Positions 1 through 10,785 of a DNA stretch of 64,000 nucleotides are shown piece after piece; positions within the stretch are counted from its first letter, which is position 1; every line of letters starts with the position of its first letter. The stretch comes from Aspidapion aeneum (taxonomy: Eukaryota; Arthropoda; Insecta; Coleoptera; Brentidae), in assembly GCA_963576565.1 (NCBI GenBank), contig OY755039.1, positions 21,779,102-21,843,101 of the forward strand, in the 5' to 3' direction. The notes beneath the pieces are model-generated. The model searched no databases, was not told the origin of the DNA, and saw nothing but the letters and a program-made list of their open reading frames with translations. Made by a program: the position numbers and the translations under genes.

Positions 1-20
1 AAATTTTGGGGAAAATAATT

Positions 21-223
21 TCTCAAATTACATTAGAGTAACTTAACTTACCCTAAGACAAATTAGAATAACTTAAGGAGAAATTTCCTAGATTTTTACA
101 GTTTTTTCAAAGTTTCTACAACCTTCCTAAGTAAAAAAACACCACTTTTAGGATAAAAGAATATCTTAGTCTAATTTAGCTTAGGGTAAGTTAATTTAAG
201 TTAATCTTATGTAATTTGTGAGA
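21..223. repeat. Palindromic AT-rich MITE-like repeat
   Basis: The two ends form an imperfect inverted repeat. TCTCAAATTAC at 21 is mirrored by GTAATTTGTGAGA at 211, and the pairing continues inward over about 50 bases, including CTTACCCTAAG against CTTAGGGTAAG. There is no coding capacity. It is probably a miniature inverted-repeat element; the superfamily is unknown and no target duplication was resolved. Confidence 0.6.
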
Positions 224-284
224 CTTAATTGACCTTTGTAAATATTTTAAAAATTGTACTTGTATTTTCTAGCGTTTTTGTATA

Positions 285-535
285 TCTGGGTAGTACCACG
301 CTAAGTTCGCGCACACTGCTGTACCACCTTGCCTTGAAATATTTCAGACCATATTTGACCTATCTATAACTCTACTTCGGAATGAGCTACAAAACTCAAA
401 CTTGCCTTGCGAAAGAAACACTTCCAAATTAGTGGAAACCTATCATATTGAAATGTGTATTGAAAACCTTGGCTATACTTTGAACTCAATATTTTTATGG
501 CCTTTTTCTAAATGAAATGTTTTTGTTATGATAAA
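285..535 (-). repeat. Fragment of dispersed repeat family R
   Basis: Read on the minus strand, this stretch resembles parts of the repeats at 23560-24690 and 59404-60440. Shared pieces include GCTCATTCCGAAGTAG and the terminal GCAGT...GTACCA block. It is shorter and rearranged relative to those copies. The family has no visible coding frame. Confidence 0.55.
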
Positions 536-571
536 TTATAGGATAACTATTCAAATCCATTGAGAAAAGTC

Positions 572-764
572 GAAGCGCGGATTTAAGGGAGGTAACGTAG
601 TAATTACCCCCCTCACTAAATAATTTATATGAACTTTTAGTTTTAAAATATCGGGCTAATCGCATAATTACCCCCCCCCCCCCGTAGAAAAAAAATACAT
701 AAGTAGTGTTTCCATTGACCATTACCGCCCCCCTCCCCTAGATTTTGGCCCACATCCGCGCTTG
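572..764. mobile_element. hAT-type MITE with C-rich interior
   Basis: The termini GAAGCGCGGAT and ATCCGCGCTTG are inverted repeats. The flanks carry an exact 8-bp duplication, GAAAAGTC, at 564-571 and 765-772, which is the hallmark length for hAT insertion. The interior holds three poly-C runs, each preceded by ATTAC. It is non-autonomous, with no transposase. A 57-bp relative lies at 30587-30643. Confidence 0.8.
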
Positions 765-772
765 GAAAAGTC

Positions 773-1136
773 TAAATTTAAAGAATCTAATTTGAACCTT
801 AAACGCAGTTGTTTTGCAAATTTGAACATGGCAACCTAGGTAAATTTCTCCACTAGAAATCAATGTTTTTATGTAGAATCGTGTTTGTTTTTTCTTTAAT
901 CAATTTGATTAACTCTTACGAATCGATTTGAATATGAGAATTACTAAAAAATGTTGTTTCAAAGACACACAATTAAAAACATGGAAATTATTTTCTTCAG
1001 GTAGCGATCGTATCTCTCTCTCTCTCTGCAAGTTCAGCCGATGCAATTTTTGTATTAATTTTGCTCGCTGCGATCACGTTTTGGGGTTTGAGACGGCGCG
1101 ATTTTGGACCCGCACCCCATTAGAACATGTTTTATA
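773..1136. other. No gene seen; short (TC)n tract
   Basis: AT-rich sequence between two mobile elements. The only structure noticed is a short TC dinucleotide run at about 1012-1027. Small open frames here have no recognisable similarity or coding character. Confidence 0.5.
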
Positions 1137-1315
1137 CAGTAAATATCGCTTATAACGATATCGGATATTACGACATATCGGTTATAGCGACGACATATCA
1201 AGGTCCCGACCGAGTTCTATGCTCAATGCATTGAGGACGTGTTGCCTATAACGATATCGCATATAAAGACGTACTTATATAGCGACCAATAACTGTTCTT
1301 AAATTGGTCCAAGTA

Positions 1316-1918
1316 CAGTGAAACCTCCCATAAGCGTTTATGAGAGGGAACTGCGAAGTTGTAATATATATTTATTAACAATTTCCGCTGCTCGAGTTTT
1401 TCCGATATTAAATTTTTCAACGATCTTTCGTGCTGATAGATGTTCCTTCTTCGAAACGTTAACAACTTCCATTTTTTCACGTAAACTAAGAAGTTTTTTA
1501 CTAGGTACTTTTTCAAAAAGTTCTAGTACTACCCAATTGAACAATAAAAATAAAACACAGCAGTCCCGCCCCCGCCGAATAAAATATGTTGTAAATACGA
1601 CAGAAGTATTAAGTCTCCGCATTAGAACGGAAAGAGGTAATTCCCCGGCTGCAGAGTGCGTTGTTGCCAACATACTACATAATGTTTATGCCCATGTCGT
1701 GCAGTACTCCGTCCCGTTGTCAGAGGTTCGCGTCCGGTTAAGGGAGGTTTCAAAATGTTTTAACCAAAAAAAATTGTCCGCGTCCGGTTATTAGAGTGTC
1801 CGGTTATAGCAGTGAATTTTACATGTAAATAAATAGTGAAAAGCTTGGTTCCAAAAAATTTGTCCGCTTAAAGGGAGTGTCCGCTTAATAGAGGTGTCCG
1901 CAAGGAGAGGTTTCACTG
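1316..1918 (-). mobile_element. Nested Tigger-like element, family T1 copy 1
   Basis: A complete element begins CAGTGAAACCTCCC and ends GGAGAGGTTTCACTG, with TA on both sides. It sits within the left half of the 1137-2537 element. Motifs such as GTGTCCGCTTA recur near the ends and suggest subterminal transposase sites. The minus strand carries a transposase N-terminal fragment. A second copy in the opposite orientation is at 32417-33051. Confidence 0.85.
1338..1515 (-). pseudogene. Tigger transposase N-terminal DNA-binding fragment
   Basis: The minus-strand frame contains SLREKMEVVNVSKKEH and then a helix-turn-helix with EIVNKYI. This is the CENP-B/pogo-type N-terminal DNA-binding pattern. 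No DDE catalytic domain follows, so only the DNA-binding part survives. The homologous fragment at 32816-32980 is similar over the same stretch, suggesting both copies descend from one internally deleted element. Confidence 0.75.
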
Positions 1919-2153
1919 TAATCGGTTATAACGACGAGCGATATCGCATGTAACGATGAACTGTAGCCATTGTGTGCCGCAGTTCGGGGAATCCCTTTTA
2001 TTGTAGCCGGTAAATACCCGGTTCATGCGAATCGGCATTTGGTCTATTATAAACGTCTGTTACCTTTATTGCATTAAAGCTATTGATGTGGTGTGCTTTT
2101 GTGTTTACATATTCTAAGCTGCTGAATCTAAGAATATGTATATATTAAACGCG

Positions 2154-2219
2154 ATGTCTAAACGAAAAGCTTTTACAGTTGAGGAGAAAGCTCATAATTT
2201 TGTATACAAATGTACATGA
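2154..2219 (+). pseudogene. First 21 codons of a Tigger-like transposase
   Basis: An ATG opens a frame reading MSKRKAFTVEEKAHNF and ends at a TGA after 21 codons. The pattern SKRKxxTVEEK is typical of the start of CENP-B/Tigger proteins. It lies inside the outer TA-flanked element, where a transposase start would be expected. It is truncated and cannot be functional. Confidence 0.6.
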
Positions 2220-2570
2220 AGTATGTACCTACATACATGCATAATACATAATATGTACATACTCACATAAAATTATATGTACATATACGCAGTTACATAT
2301 ATATGTATGTACATCAGAAAATCTTCCATGTTTTTAACTTTTTTATAAAAAATATAATTTTTAATGAAAATTTGCAGAGATATAATCACTTTTTCGTAAT
2401 AAAAACACGGATCACCTAGGTGATCCGTGATAAAAGTATATAACCTAGTTTGTTACCTTTTTTCTCTATAACGACGCTCGGTTATAACGACCGGAATTAA
2501 GCGGTCCGTTTAATGTCGTTATAACCAATATTCACTGTATTTATTACCGCAATTTTTCAATATTAGTAGA

Positions 2571-2778
2571 CAGTAGCGTGTCGTGGATAAAAAGGCGGGG
2601 GGGGGGGGGGGGGGCGAAGACCTTACGGGTGCAAATACAGGTCATATAAATTACAAACCTTTTTTTAAAAATAATAACACTATTAATTCTATTTTTTTCT
2701 CAAAGGACGCCAGGGACGCCAAGCGCAGAGGGGTGGGGGGGCGTTTGCCCCCCTGGCCCCCTATACGACACGCCACTG
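2571..2778. mobile_element. hAT MITE with an 18-base G run
   Basis: The termini CAGTAGCGTGTCGT and ACGACACGCCACTG are inverted repeats of the CAGNGGCG class. An exact 8-bp target duplication, TTAGTAGA, lies at 2563-2570 and 2779-2786. The interior has a long G homopolymer near the left end and a G/C-rich right end. No transposase is present. Confidence 0.88.
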
Positions 2779-2786
2779 TTAGTAGA

Positions 2787-3200
2787 CTCATAGATTAAAA
2801 TAATGTATCTCGGTTGAAAGAAGTAGACTTCGCCGCAACTAGCTATAAGTGTCGACAATTCCAAGCCTTTCCTGTTATGGCGATTTAAAAGCGGTTATGA
2901 TTGTATAAATTATTAACTATCAACCTTGAGCGAATCGAGGAAAGAACATATAACAGCTGTAAGCTTCCTTAATCGTTAGCGACCTGACTTGGTTTATATT
3001 TATTACAGTAGCCCTGCAGGAATTTTGTCTGCTGAATTTATTTTACCAAATCGCAACCCAGATAGCACAAGGATATCTTGAAGATATCTTAAAAATATCC
3101 ATTTCAAGACGTAATAGACTTTATGTCTCGTATTTATGAAAAGATATCTTCGAAATATCTTATAAAGGACGTATGTTTGATTGATTGATTGATTCATTCC
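2787..3200. other. No gene seen
   Basis: AT-rich intergenic-type DNA between a hAT MITE and a foldback element. It contains short GATATCTT motifs repeated near 3070-3160. No coding or RNA feature can be supported. Confidence 0.5.
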
Positions 3201-4235
3201 GGGTCGCGAAAATTTGTTCCAAAACACGTTGTATGAAAATATTTTGTTCGAAGACAATAGTTTGAAAACATTTTCTTCGAATGGAAATTTGTTCGAAAAC
3301 ATTTTCTTCGAACGGAAATTTGTTGGAAAATATTTTCATCAAACGGAAATTTCTTCGAAAACATTGTCTTCGAACGGAAATTTATTCGAAAACATTTTCT
3401 TTGAACGGAAATTTCTTCAAAAATATTTTTTTTGAAAATAAATTTTTCGAAAACATGTTTTTCAAACGGAAATTTGTTCAAAAACATTTTCTTTGAACGG
3501 AAACTTTTCGAAAACATTTTGTTCAAAAACATTTTTTTTGAAAACAAATATTCTAGACATAGCTTGCCAAACACAATTCATACAGTTCGACTAAGGGGTC
3601 TCTTTCTAATATATTTTCGGAAAAAGACTTCCCTGATTTCTTTCCCGGGATCCTAGCGGGTGTGAAACCACACCGTACCGAACCCAACTAAACCGAACCG
3701 AACCGAACCAAACCGAAATATGTTTTCGAAAAATTATTTCCCTAAATTATGATTTGGAAGGTTGAAATACGTGTTATTGTAATCTTTGTCAATTGCGCGC
3801 AAACGTATCCTAACATGTGCCTTCGGGACATTTTTTTTTGGTAGAACATAGTCATGGGGTATCTGCACTGGTTAGGATACGTTTGCGGTCAACTGACAAA
3901 GGTTAGAAAAACATCAATTTCGACCTCCCAAAAAAAGGACTTATTCAAAAAAATTACTTTTCGAAAAAATGTTTTGGTTTGGTTTGGTTTGGTTAGGTTA
4001 GGTTAGGTTCGGTTTGGTATCCCGGAAAAGAAGTCAGGAAAGTTTTTTTTTGAAAGAATATGTTGGAAAGAGACCGCTTAGTCGAACTATATGAGTTGTG
4101 TTCAGTTTGGCATTCCAGGTCCCGAACTCTTTTTTTCGAAAAAATTGTTTTCAAAGCAAATGCTTTTGCACAAATTTCCATTCAAAGAAAATGTTTTTGA
4201 AAAAATTTCCGTTCGTGTATATGGTAAATCGATCG
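3200..4235. mobile_element. Foldback element with 31-bp subrepeats
   Basis: The left part (3200-3820) and right part (3830-4235) are inverted copies. TAGTCGAACT-type sequence near 4080 mirrors AGTTCGACTAAG at 3585, and the GAACC-rich stretch at 3680-3715 mirrors the GGTTTGGTT stretch at 3970-4010. GTATCCTAAC and GTTAGGATAC flank the loop. The outer left arm is a tandem array of a 31-bp unit, and the right arm keeps only a degraded remnant of it. The architecture resembles foldback (FB-like) transposons. Confidence 0.7.
3205..3560. repeat. 31-bp tandem array, about 11 units
   Basis: GGAAATTT or close variants recur at 3283, 3314, 3345, 3376, 3407, about 3438, 3468 and 3499. That is a near-constant spacing of 31. 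The unit has the form TTCGAAAACATTTTCTTCGA followed by ACGGAAATTTG. Because 31 is not divisible by 3, every frame reads a shifted repeat. The open frames here are artefacts of the repeat, not genes. Confidence 0.85.
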
Positions 4236-4490
4236 TTAAGTTGTATTCCCAGACACAGTATCTATCTTGCAAAAAAATATAGAGATGACCGGCATTGCCC
4301 ACCTGACAGGGATTCCGCCACTTCCTATTAACATCTGGATGGCTTTCGCCAGGCCTGGTTTTTTTCCATTCTGAACTCCCTCCAGTCGTGTTGCTCCAAA
4401 TTCTTACATTCGTTGCCCTTAGATACTTCTTCATGCTTTCTTTGCAAGCCTTTCATCTCTCATACATATATCTGCACTGTCTGTGCAGCT
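4236..4490. other. Unrecognised stretch with minus-strand open frame
   Basis: A minus-strand frame (4434 down to about 4240) reads MKKYLRATNVRIWSNTT and onward with a protein-like composition, but I do not recognise the family. It lies between two foldback elements and may be a fragment of a degraded transposon. Nothing else was seen. Confidence 0.3.
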
Positions 4491-5408
4491 CGGTGTTGCT
4501 CAACTGTTTTAAGTTAAGTAGAAACACCTCAAATAACTAAAAATGTGGTTTGTAAGGAAGCTTCCCTAGAACACAAAAACATAATTTTTAAACTGGCAGC
4601 TGATCCTTTTTTCGAGTTTTTTGATTTTTCCGACAACTCCTCTTCCCTCTTTCCTTCCCCCTTTCCTCTCATCCCTAGCCTCCTTTAAACCAAATTTTGA
4701 GCCCTTTAAGGCGAATTGTTGATAAAGTCATATGTTCTTTTTTGTTTTGTTTCCTTATCTTAAAAATGACCACAAACTATACAAATAAGAAATCAGAATA
4801 ATAAATCAGCTAAAACTACATCAAACTTTGAGATCAAACGCTACAACAGTTCCGGTGACAATAGTTAGTGTGTTTCATCTTACATGATAAAAACAGACAA
4901 TAAATTGGTGTGACTTATAAATTTCAAAAACAAATAGTTTTTATTCAATAACATCTTCTAAATAAAGAAAAATAGGATAAAATATAGTTACTGTAATCAT
5001 CTGAAACACACCAGCAGCCGTCTGAAACACACCAGCAACCGTCCGAAACACGTAAAATGAATGGCTAAGATCAGATATGTCAACATTTATATGTTGATGG
5101 TGCCTCGGGCCATAACAATTATGGCGGCCCTCGATTAATCGGCTCCTATTTTAAATTCCAGGCTTATAGCCCAAATAAATCGAAAATTTCGCCAACGTTG
5201 CCGTTCTTTTACGTGCTTGATTCCCGTATGTTTTATAGATAGAGAGGGATAATCGTAATCCGGAATGGGCGTCGCGTCGGTTGGCTCTGACCGGGAAGAC
5301 GTCATAAGAAATGAGCATCTGGGTTCACATTCACTGTATAGATTAATAGCGATATGTAATGTCGCCTACTAATTGCAAAAAATAAAAAGAAAGGACGACA
5401 TGTCTATG

Positions 5409-5996
5409 CACGGTGAATAGAATAGACCGGTGTTTGGACCTTATAAATATATGTCGAATTTTCACGTCACTGGTGGTCCAGCTGATTTTTATAAACAAAA
5501 GTTAGATATGATATGAAAAACTAATGATTTTTGAATTTTTTGAAAACTAAGGCAATTTTCCTACTATTTTTTAGTATATTCTTATAAAATAATATTTTTC
5601 CGACATACCAGCCGTTATTTCTTTTAGCCCGCTTCATTTCTCTTTACACAAAAATTAAAATTCGAAGAAAATAATGTGTTGGTTTCAGCTTTAAAAATCA
5701 TCCGCTGACCTACATCTTTGTTTACTACCCAATAGTACTCGGTTCACCTTTGATACTAAACGATCACATTCAGTTTGACTTGTAGTTTAAGTTTTGTGTA
5801 ATAAAAATAAAGCGGGCTAAAAAAAATAACGACAATACGTTTAGAAAATTACATTTTAAAAAAATGTACTAGAAAACAGTAGGAAAATTGCCTTAGTTTT
5901 CAAAAAATTCAAAAAATATTAGTTGTTCCGTTGTTCATATTAGATCTAACTTTTGTTTATGAAAATCAGCCGGACCACCAGTGACGTGGAAAATTC

Positions 5997-6046
<50 letters not shown>

Positions 6047-6077
6047 ATCCGAACACCGGTCTATTCTATCCACCGTG
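5409..6077. mobile_element. MULE-like foldback MITE
   Basis: Inverted termini CACGGTGAATAGAATAGACC and its counterpart ending TATCCACCGTG are flanked by an exact 9-bp duplication, ATGTCTATG, at 5400-5408 and 6078-6086. Nine-bp duplications are typical of Mutator-like elements. The arms extend inward at least 230 bp each, with CACTGGTGGTCC opposite GGACCACCAGTG. Most of the element could form a hairpin. The assignment rests on duplication length only. Confidence 0.75.
6001..6044. repeat. (TA)22 microsatellite
   Basis: An uninterrupted run of TA dinucleotides lies in the right arm of the MULE-like foldback. The matching position of the left arm has only a short ATATAT. The run therefore expanded after the foldback formed. 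Confidence 0.95.
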
Positions 6078-7062
6078 ATGTCTATGGAATTCGACAGTAC
6101 ACGGAATATGTGCCCTGGTTTTAAAACGACGCGAGTTACTGGTGGCCTATCTAACAATATTTAAGCTTAAGGGTGCAATACGACGGACTCTTTTTCATAT
6201 TATTACTACTTAGTTTTAAAAATAACAAAAAAGACAAGTGCAAAAATGTTTAATGTCCAAAACGTGAAACTTCTTCGATAGTTTGCGAAATAAACAAAAA
6301 AAAAACGCTATCCTGGCAAACGGTCCCGGCAAACAAATTATTAAAACCTCAAAAAATTCCTTAAGTTACCATTAGCAAACGAGTAGCAACCCAAAAAGTT
6401 GACCGAAACAAAATATAACCATCCGAAACATTTATTTTAGGTGTTTCGGACGGTTGCTGCTGTGTTTCAGACGATTGCAGAAACTATATTTTATCCTATT
6501 TTCCTTTATTTAGAAGATGATATTAAATAAAAATTATTTGTTTTTAAAATTTGTATGATGGTGCACAATAATTATTGTCTGTTTTTATCATGTAAGATGA
6601 AACACACTAATTATTGTCACCCGAACTATTGTAGCGTTTGATCTAAAAGTTTGATATTGTTTTGGCTGATTTATTAGTCCCATTTCTTATGTGTATAGTT
6701 TGGGGTCATTTTTAAGATAAGAAAACAAAACAAAAAAGAACATAAAATGACTTTATCAACAATGCGCCTTATAGGGCTCAAAATTTGGTTTAAAGGAGGC
6801 TAGGAATGAGAGGAAAGAAGGCCTGAGAATTGTCACTACGTTTTTTTTAAATAGGTAAATCCACTTTTATTTGTTTACGATGAAAATAAATTATGTAATT
6901 TAAAATCAAAAAATTATATTTATAAATTTTTGAACAAATCAAAAAAACTCGAAAAAAAGGATCAGCTGCGATTTTGAAAATTATGTTTTTGTGTTCTAGG
7001 GAAGCTTCCCTACAAAACCACATTTTTAGTTTTTTTGGGGTGTTTCTACCCAAACTTAAAAC

Positions 7063-7245
7063 CTAGGTATGACTCGATCGCCGATTTTTGTACACCAAAA
7101 GGTAATACCTACGGTATTTCCTGATATTTCCCAGTATTTCCTCAAATTTCAATGGCATTTCCTAGTATTTCCTAGTATATTTCCCAGTACTTCCTGGTAT
7201 TTCCCTTAACCTGTACCCCAAAAGGAAATACCGAGCCACCCCTTG
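7063..7245. mobile_element. hAT-like MITE with a TATTTCC minisatellite
   Basis: It interrupts the right arm of the 4491-7269 foldback, so its limits are clear from arm continuity. An exact 8-bp duplication, CTTAAAAC, lies at 7055-7062 and 7246-7253. The ends CTAGGTATGACTCG and CGAGCCACCCCTTG are imperfect inverted repeats. The middle is a degenerate 10-12-bp tandem array of TATTTCCYRG. Confidence 0.72.
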
Positions 7246-7269
7246 CTTAAAACTAGTTGAGCGACACCG

Positions 7270-7965
7270 TTTCAGATATAAACCAAGTCAATACCGCTGT
7301 TGTTGTAATCAGGACAGACCAGCGCTAAAGTTTTGTAATTTTGTCCAGAAAACCATTACACATAAAACATTTTTTACTGGGTCCAGGAAGTGAAATAGTA
7401 GTAGATAGGGTGTAGTGCAATACATAACAATAAAAAACGGGGAACCAATTGAAATAATCATTATTATTGCAGTATAAAAAATACAGGGTGTTTATAGAAC
7501 CAAATTTGATTACACAAACTTTGAAGAGTAGACGGTAAAAAAAATTGTCTTAGATTCGCAAATTTTAAGTAAAATATTTTGTGCTTTCATATTCACCAAG
7601 ATAATATTTTCTTGATATTGCACAAAAAATGCCTTGCCTCTTTATTTTAATGTGAAACAGAAATTGATTTATTATAAATTGGAACTGAATTAATCTAAAG
7701 CACCGTTTTCTCTGGAAGCAAAATATGTATTACTTATAGGAAGAAAATTTGCTTTGTTACAAAATGGAGTATACTGAAACAAAACAATTAAAGAAAAAAA
7801 ATAAAGTATCATTTCAAGATTAAACGCGGCATTGAAGTAAAAAGAAATATTTTAATTCAAAACAAATTGTTTTAAGGTAAAACAATTTATTCAAGAAAAT
7901 AACGTGATTTTATTGAAGACAAAATTTTTTATCGTGTATTCATGTGGCTGTTTTTTAGGTTTAAA
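7270..7965. other. No gene seen; isolated TIR-like motif
   Basis: AT-rich DNA. TACAGGGTGTTTATAG near 7487 looks like the left end of a TA-flanked DNA element, but no matching right end was confirmed. A possible distant partner is the GGCCCACCCAGTATA near 10070. No coding region. Confidence 0.4.
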
Positions 7966-8156
7966 CACTGGCGTATATATGGGGGGGGCCTGGGGGGCCC
8001 GGGCCCCCCCGAAGCTAAGATTTTTTTAGATATTTTCGACATATTTCATGAATAAAAACATAAAATAGCATAAAATACGCCCTCATGGGGTCTCGGGCCC
8101 CCCCCCCCAAAACTGCCTCGGGCCCACCCCGAAACGTTTTTCTATATACGCCACTG
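7966..8156. mobile_element. hAT MITE, family H1 copy 1
   Basis: The termini CACTGGCGTATATA and TATATACGCCACTG are inverted. An exact 8-bp duplication, GGTTTAAA, lies at 7958-7965 and 8157-8164. G- and C-rich blocks sit just inside each end around an AT-rich centre containing ATAAAATAGCATAAAATA. The inverted copy at 43936-44122 shows the same order of blocks. Confidence 0.9.
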
Positions 8157-8511
8157 GGTTTAAACAAAACACTTTTTCGTTTAGAATAGAACTATCACAT
8201 CTATAAAAAGTCAAGCTTTCAGTAAAAAGTTTTTTGCTCCAAGATTTAGCATATTTTTCCACAAGAGAGGCTCAATTACGGCTCGCTACTTAGTTTTTGA
8301 CAGTTTAAGGCTCGTTTTTGTAAAAAAAAACTACATATTACCTTCATAATTTTGTCTAAAATCGTTTCTTTCATAAAATAATTTGATGAATAGCTCTTTA
8401 ATGATCACAATCAAAATTTCTTAAAATCTTAAAATCCAGGATGACGGACAGAATCAAACTTGACCATTTAAAGAGTCTTGTTTATTACAAACGTGAAGTT
8501 TAGTACCCGTA
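8157..8511. other. No gene seen
   Basis: AT-rich spacer with no recognisable gene or repeat boundary. CTTGTTTATT near 8468 is found again just right of the next element near 9067 and could be an old flanking duplication. Confidence 0.4.
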
Positions 8512-9066
8512 AATAAAAAAACAACAATTTTTCGTGGCTAAGCGGGCATAGACATTTTGTTTCTCTTGTATTTTTCCGTGGGCAGCTCGAAAGCTGTACT
8601 GTATTTTTGGCTTACGCTCCGCTGACTCGACATAAAACGTTGCGAAGGCGGAAAAATGCAATATGCATTAACCCGACCTGAGGGACAAATTATGTCACGG
8701 TCATGAGTACTGTTTTTCGTTTCATTTGCCTGCCCTTTATTTTTACTCTGGTAGTTTTTTTGTACTTGTAGATGTCGCCACTTATGTGAAAGTATACGGT
8801 ATCGCAGGCATTATTTGTTTATTTCTCTTACCAACATCGTAAAATGAGATTCATATACCGTCCCTGTAGCTTTACAAAAGTGTCACATTGACCATGCAGT
8901 GTTCTGAAGAGTTCCTTAAGGACGAAACAGTTAACTGTCAACACTGGATTGGTGTCCATTAGATCTTGGATCCCCGTGGGTGTACAGCTTTCGAGCTGCC
9001 CACGGAAAAATACAAGAGAAACAAAATCTTTCTATGCCCGCTTAGCCACGAAAAACTGTTGTTTTA
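8512..9066. mobile_element. TIR element of about 555 bp
   Basis: The left end contains AACAACAATTTTTCGTGGCT and the right end its inverted counterpart. Pairing extends about 100 bp inward, through GGGCATAGA and CCGTGGGCAGCTCGAAAGCTGTAC. The unpaired centre is non-coding. It is a non-autonomous DNA element of unknown superfamily. Confidence 0.7.
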
Positions 9067-9453
9067 GTCTTGTTTATTTTAATGTTTCAAAAAACTTTTT
9101 GGCTTTTTTAAATTTATAGAAAAGCTCTGTTTCCGCCATGAACAACATTGTTCTAATCATAGAAATCGGTTTGGTCTTTCCCGAAATCAAATTTATTAAA
9201 TTAATCATTAATTTTCAGCCGACGAACAAAAATTCATTGATTCAATGATTTTTACATTGAATCTATTTTGTTTATCGGCTCAAAATTATTACGTAACTTT
9301 TTCGTTCTGTGTACAGAACAGACTATATACGATTGCCTTGCCAATTCTTTTAGCATTAATTTCCTTATAGATTTATTATTACTGTACCTATTTCAATGAA
9401 ATAAAAAGCATCATTGTGAGAATATTTGTACATATTGCATTAAATTTGGTTAT
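9067..9453. other. No gene seen
   Basis: AT-rich sequence without recognisable genes, long repeats or RNA signatures. Confidence 0.4.
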
Positions 9454-9975
9454 GCAAGCGTCTAAAATGCAAACAACCGGTAGAACAAATACTAATATCT
9501 TGAGAACTACCAAAACGATTTTCGTGGTTAGTACCTTGATGTGTATGGCGATCATTGATCATTTACAAAAATTTTGAAAGGGGTCGAATAATTTCTTGCA
9601 ACACAAAAAAAAGCAGTTCTTTATGTAGGGTAAATTCAATTAAGTCCGCCATCTTGAATTTTAAGACAACGGAAAATTTTGATAATTATTTTTAAAGTGC
9701 TTACTACTACAATGCTTTTTGTTTTATTATTAAAATCGGTTCAGTAAAAATGTATTTATAAGCATAAAATGCAACAATGGTAAAAAAATATTTTTCGAGA
9801 ACCATTAAACCGATTTCAATGACTCATACCTCGTTGTGCGTGGCACAAATAGTCCTTTTTTATCAGTTCAAAAAACATTTTAAAACGTTTTCTAAAAATA
9901 AGAAAATACGAACTTCTATAAAGGGTAAAGTTTAATTCTGTCTGCTAATTCAAAATTTAAGATAACGAATCAAAA
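9454..9975. repeat. Diverged tandem duplication, about 303-bp period
   Basis: Two diverged copies follow each other. Each has a GAGAAC(T/C)A block, an ACCGATTT-like block, CATACCT-like sequence, a CTTTATGTAGGGTAAA or CTATAAAGGGTAAA block, and finally AAGACAACGG or AAGATAACGA. Starts are near 9454 and 9758. Identity is modest. It is probably part of a larger old element. Confidence 0.6.
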
Positions 9976-10785
9976 GCTTATTTGATTCACTATAAACTGC
10001 AGTTTGTTCTATTAAAATCGATAGTATAGTTCGAAAGTTATATTGAAAAACATGTTGTCCGGTTTTTTTGGCCCACCCAGTATATGTCGCAGGTTTATAG
10101 CCATCATAATACAAAATGCTTATTTTTGGTAATTCGACTAGGAGCGTGGTAATACTACCATACTACCTAAATAAATAACAATCTCATCTCACTATTTGAC
10201 CAATAATGTCAAGCGTATTATAATTATTGTATTGTAGGTAAAGTAAGGTCACGTATAAATAATTAATTAAAAAACTTTTTAAAATATCTTTAAAACTAAG
10301 TTAAAACTTAAACTGCGGGTTTTACTAATTTATTAAATAATGATTAGTTAACAACTTCTAGTAAAATATTAATGGGTTTTTTTTATCGATATTTTTAAAG
10401 AAAGGTGCATTTTAAAAATTTCCTTTTACAAAAAGTCAAAAAAATTTACATTAAACTTTTGTTTGTTAACGTGTTCTAAAGTTATGACATAAACATAAGA
10501 CTAAATATAATTTTTTTAAGTGAGGATTTTATTATTTCGCTGTAACATGTGAGGGGTCCAAATTGTTCAAGAAATATGAATATCATATAATTTGTGTATG
10601 ATAGTCATAGTCATAGGTGGCTATAAAACCATAAATATTTTAGTTGAATTCGTATATCGCGATTTTGTTATAAAAGTTTGCTTGAGAAGTCGTAGCGAAA
10701 ATTAAAACACCATGCGCTTAATCCAGTTGTCAAAGCTCTAATTCCACTCGTTTGTTGGTACTGTCAAAATTGCATTCTTGATTGA
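9976..10785. other. No gene seen
   Basis: AT-rich DNA up to the start of the mariner remnant. It may include the 3' terminal part of that mariner, but no terminal inverted repeat could be matched with confidence. Confidence 0.4.

Larger units (their letters stand above)
1137..2537. mobile_element. Tigger/pogo-like DNA transposon remnant (outer copy)
   Basis: The ends are inverted repeats beginning CAGT: CAGTAAATATCGCTTATAAC on the left and its counterpart ending ACCAATATTCACTG on the right. Both are flanked by TA, as in the pogo/Tigger branch of Tc1/mariner. Further TTATAACGA-type motifs recur inside both ends. The element is interrupted by a second element at 1316-1918. It retains only the first codons of a transposase at 2154, so it is non-autonomous. 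Confidence 0.8.
4491..7269. mobile_element. Large foldback (about 2.8 kb) with nested insertions
   Basis: The arms are inverted over hundreds of bases. CGGTGTTGCTCAACT at 4491 mirrors AGTTGAGCGACACCG at 7255. GGAAGCTTCCCTAGAAC at 4557 mirrors GTTCTAGGGAAGCTTCC near 6995. CTGAAACACACCAGCA near 5000 mirrors the GTGTTTCAG block near 6465. The right arm is split by a hAT MITE at 7063-7245, and the centre holds a second foldback at 5409-6077. There is no protein-coding region. No outer target duplication was resolved. Confidence 0.75.

Noticed and set aside
1318..1794. 158-codon plus-strand frame
   Set aside because: It is the antisense shadow of the Tigger transposase fragment and runs across its terminal repeat.
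3194..3656. Overlapping open frames on both strands in the 31-bp array
   Set aside because: The frames exist because the repeat unit lacks stops; the peptides are phase-shifted repeats with no protein character.
7487..10082. A single 2.6-kb element from ACAGGGTG to CCACCCAGTATA
   Set aside because: The two ends match only weakly and several independent elements lie between them; not enough to claim one unit.
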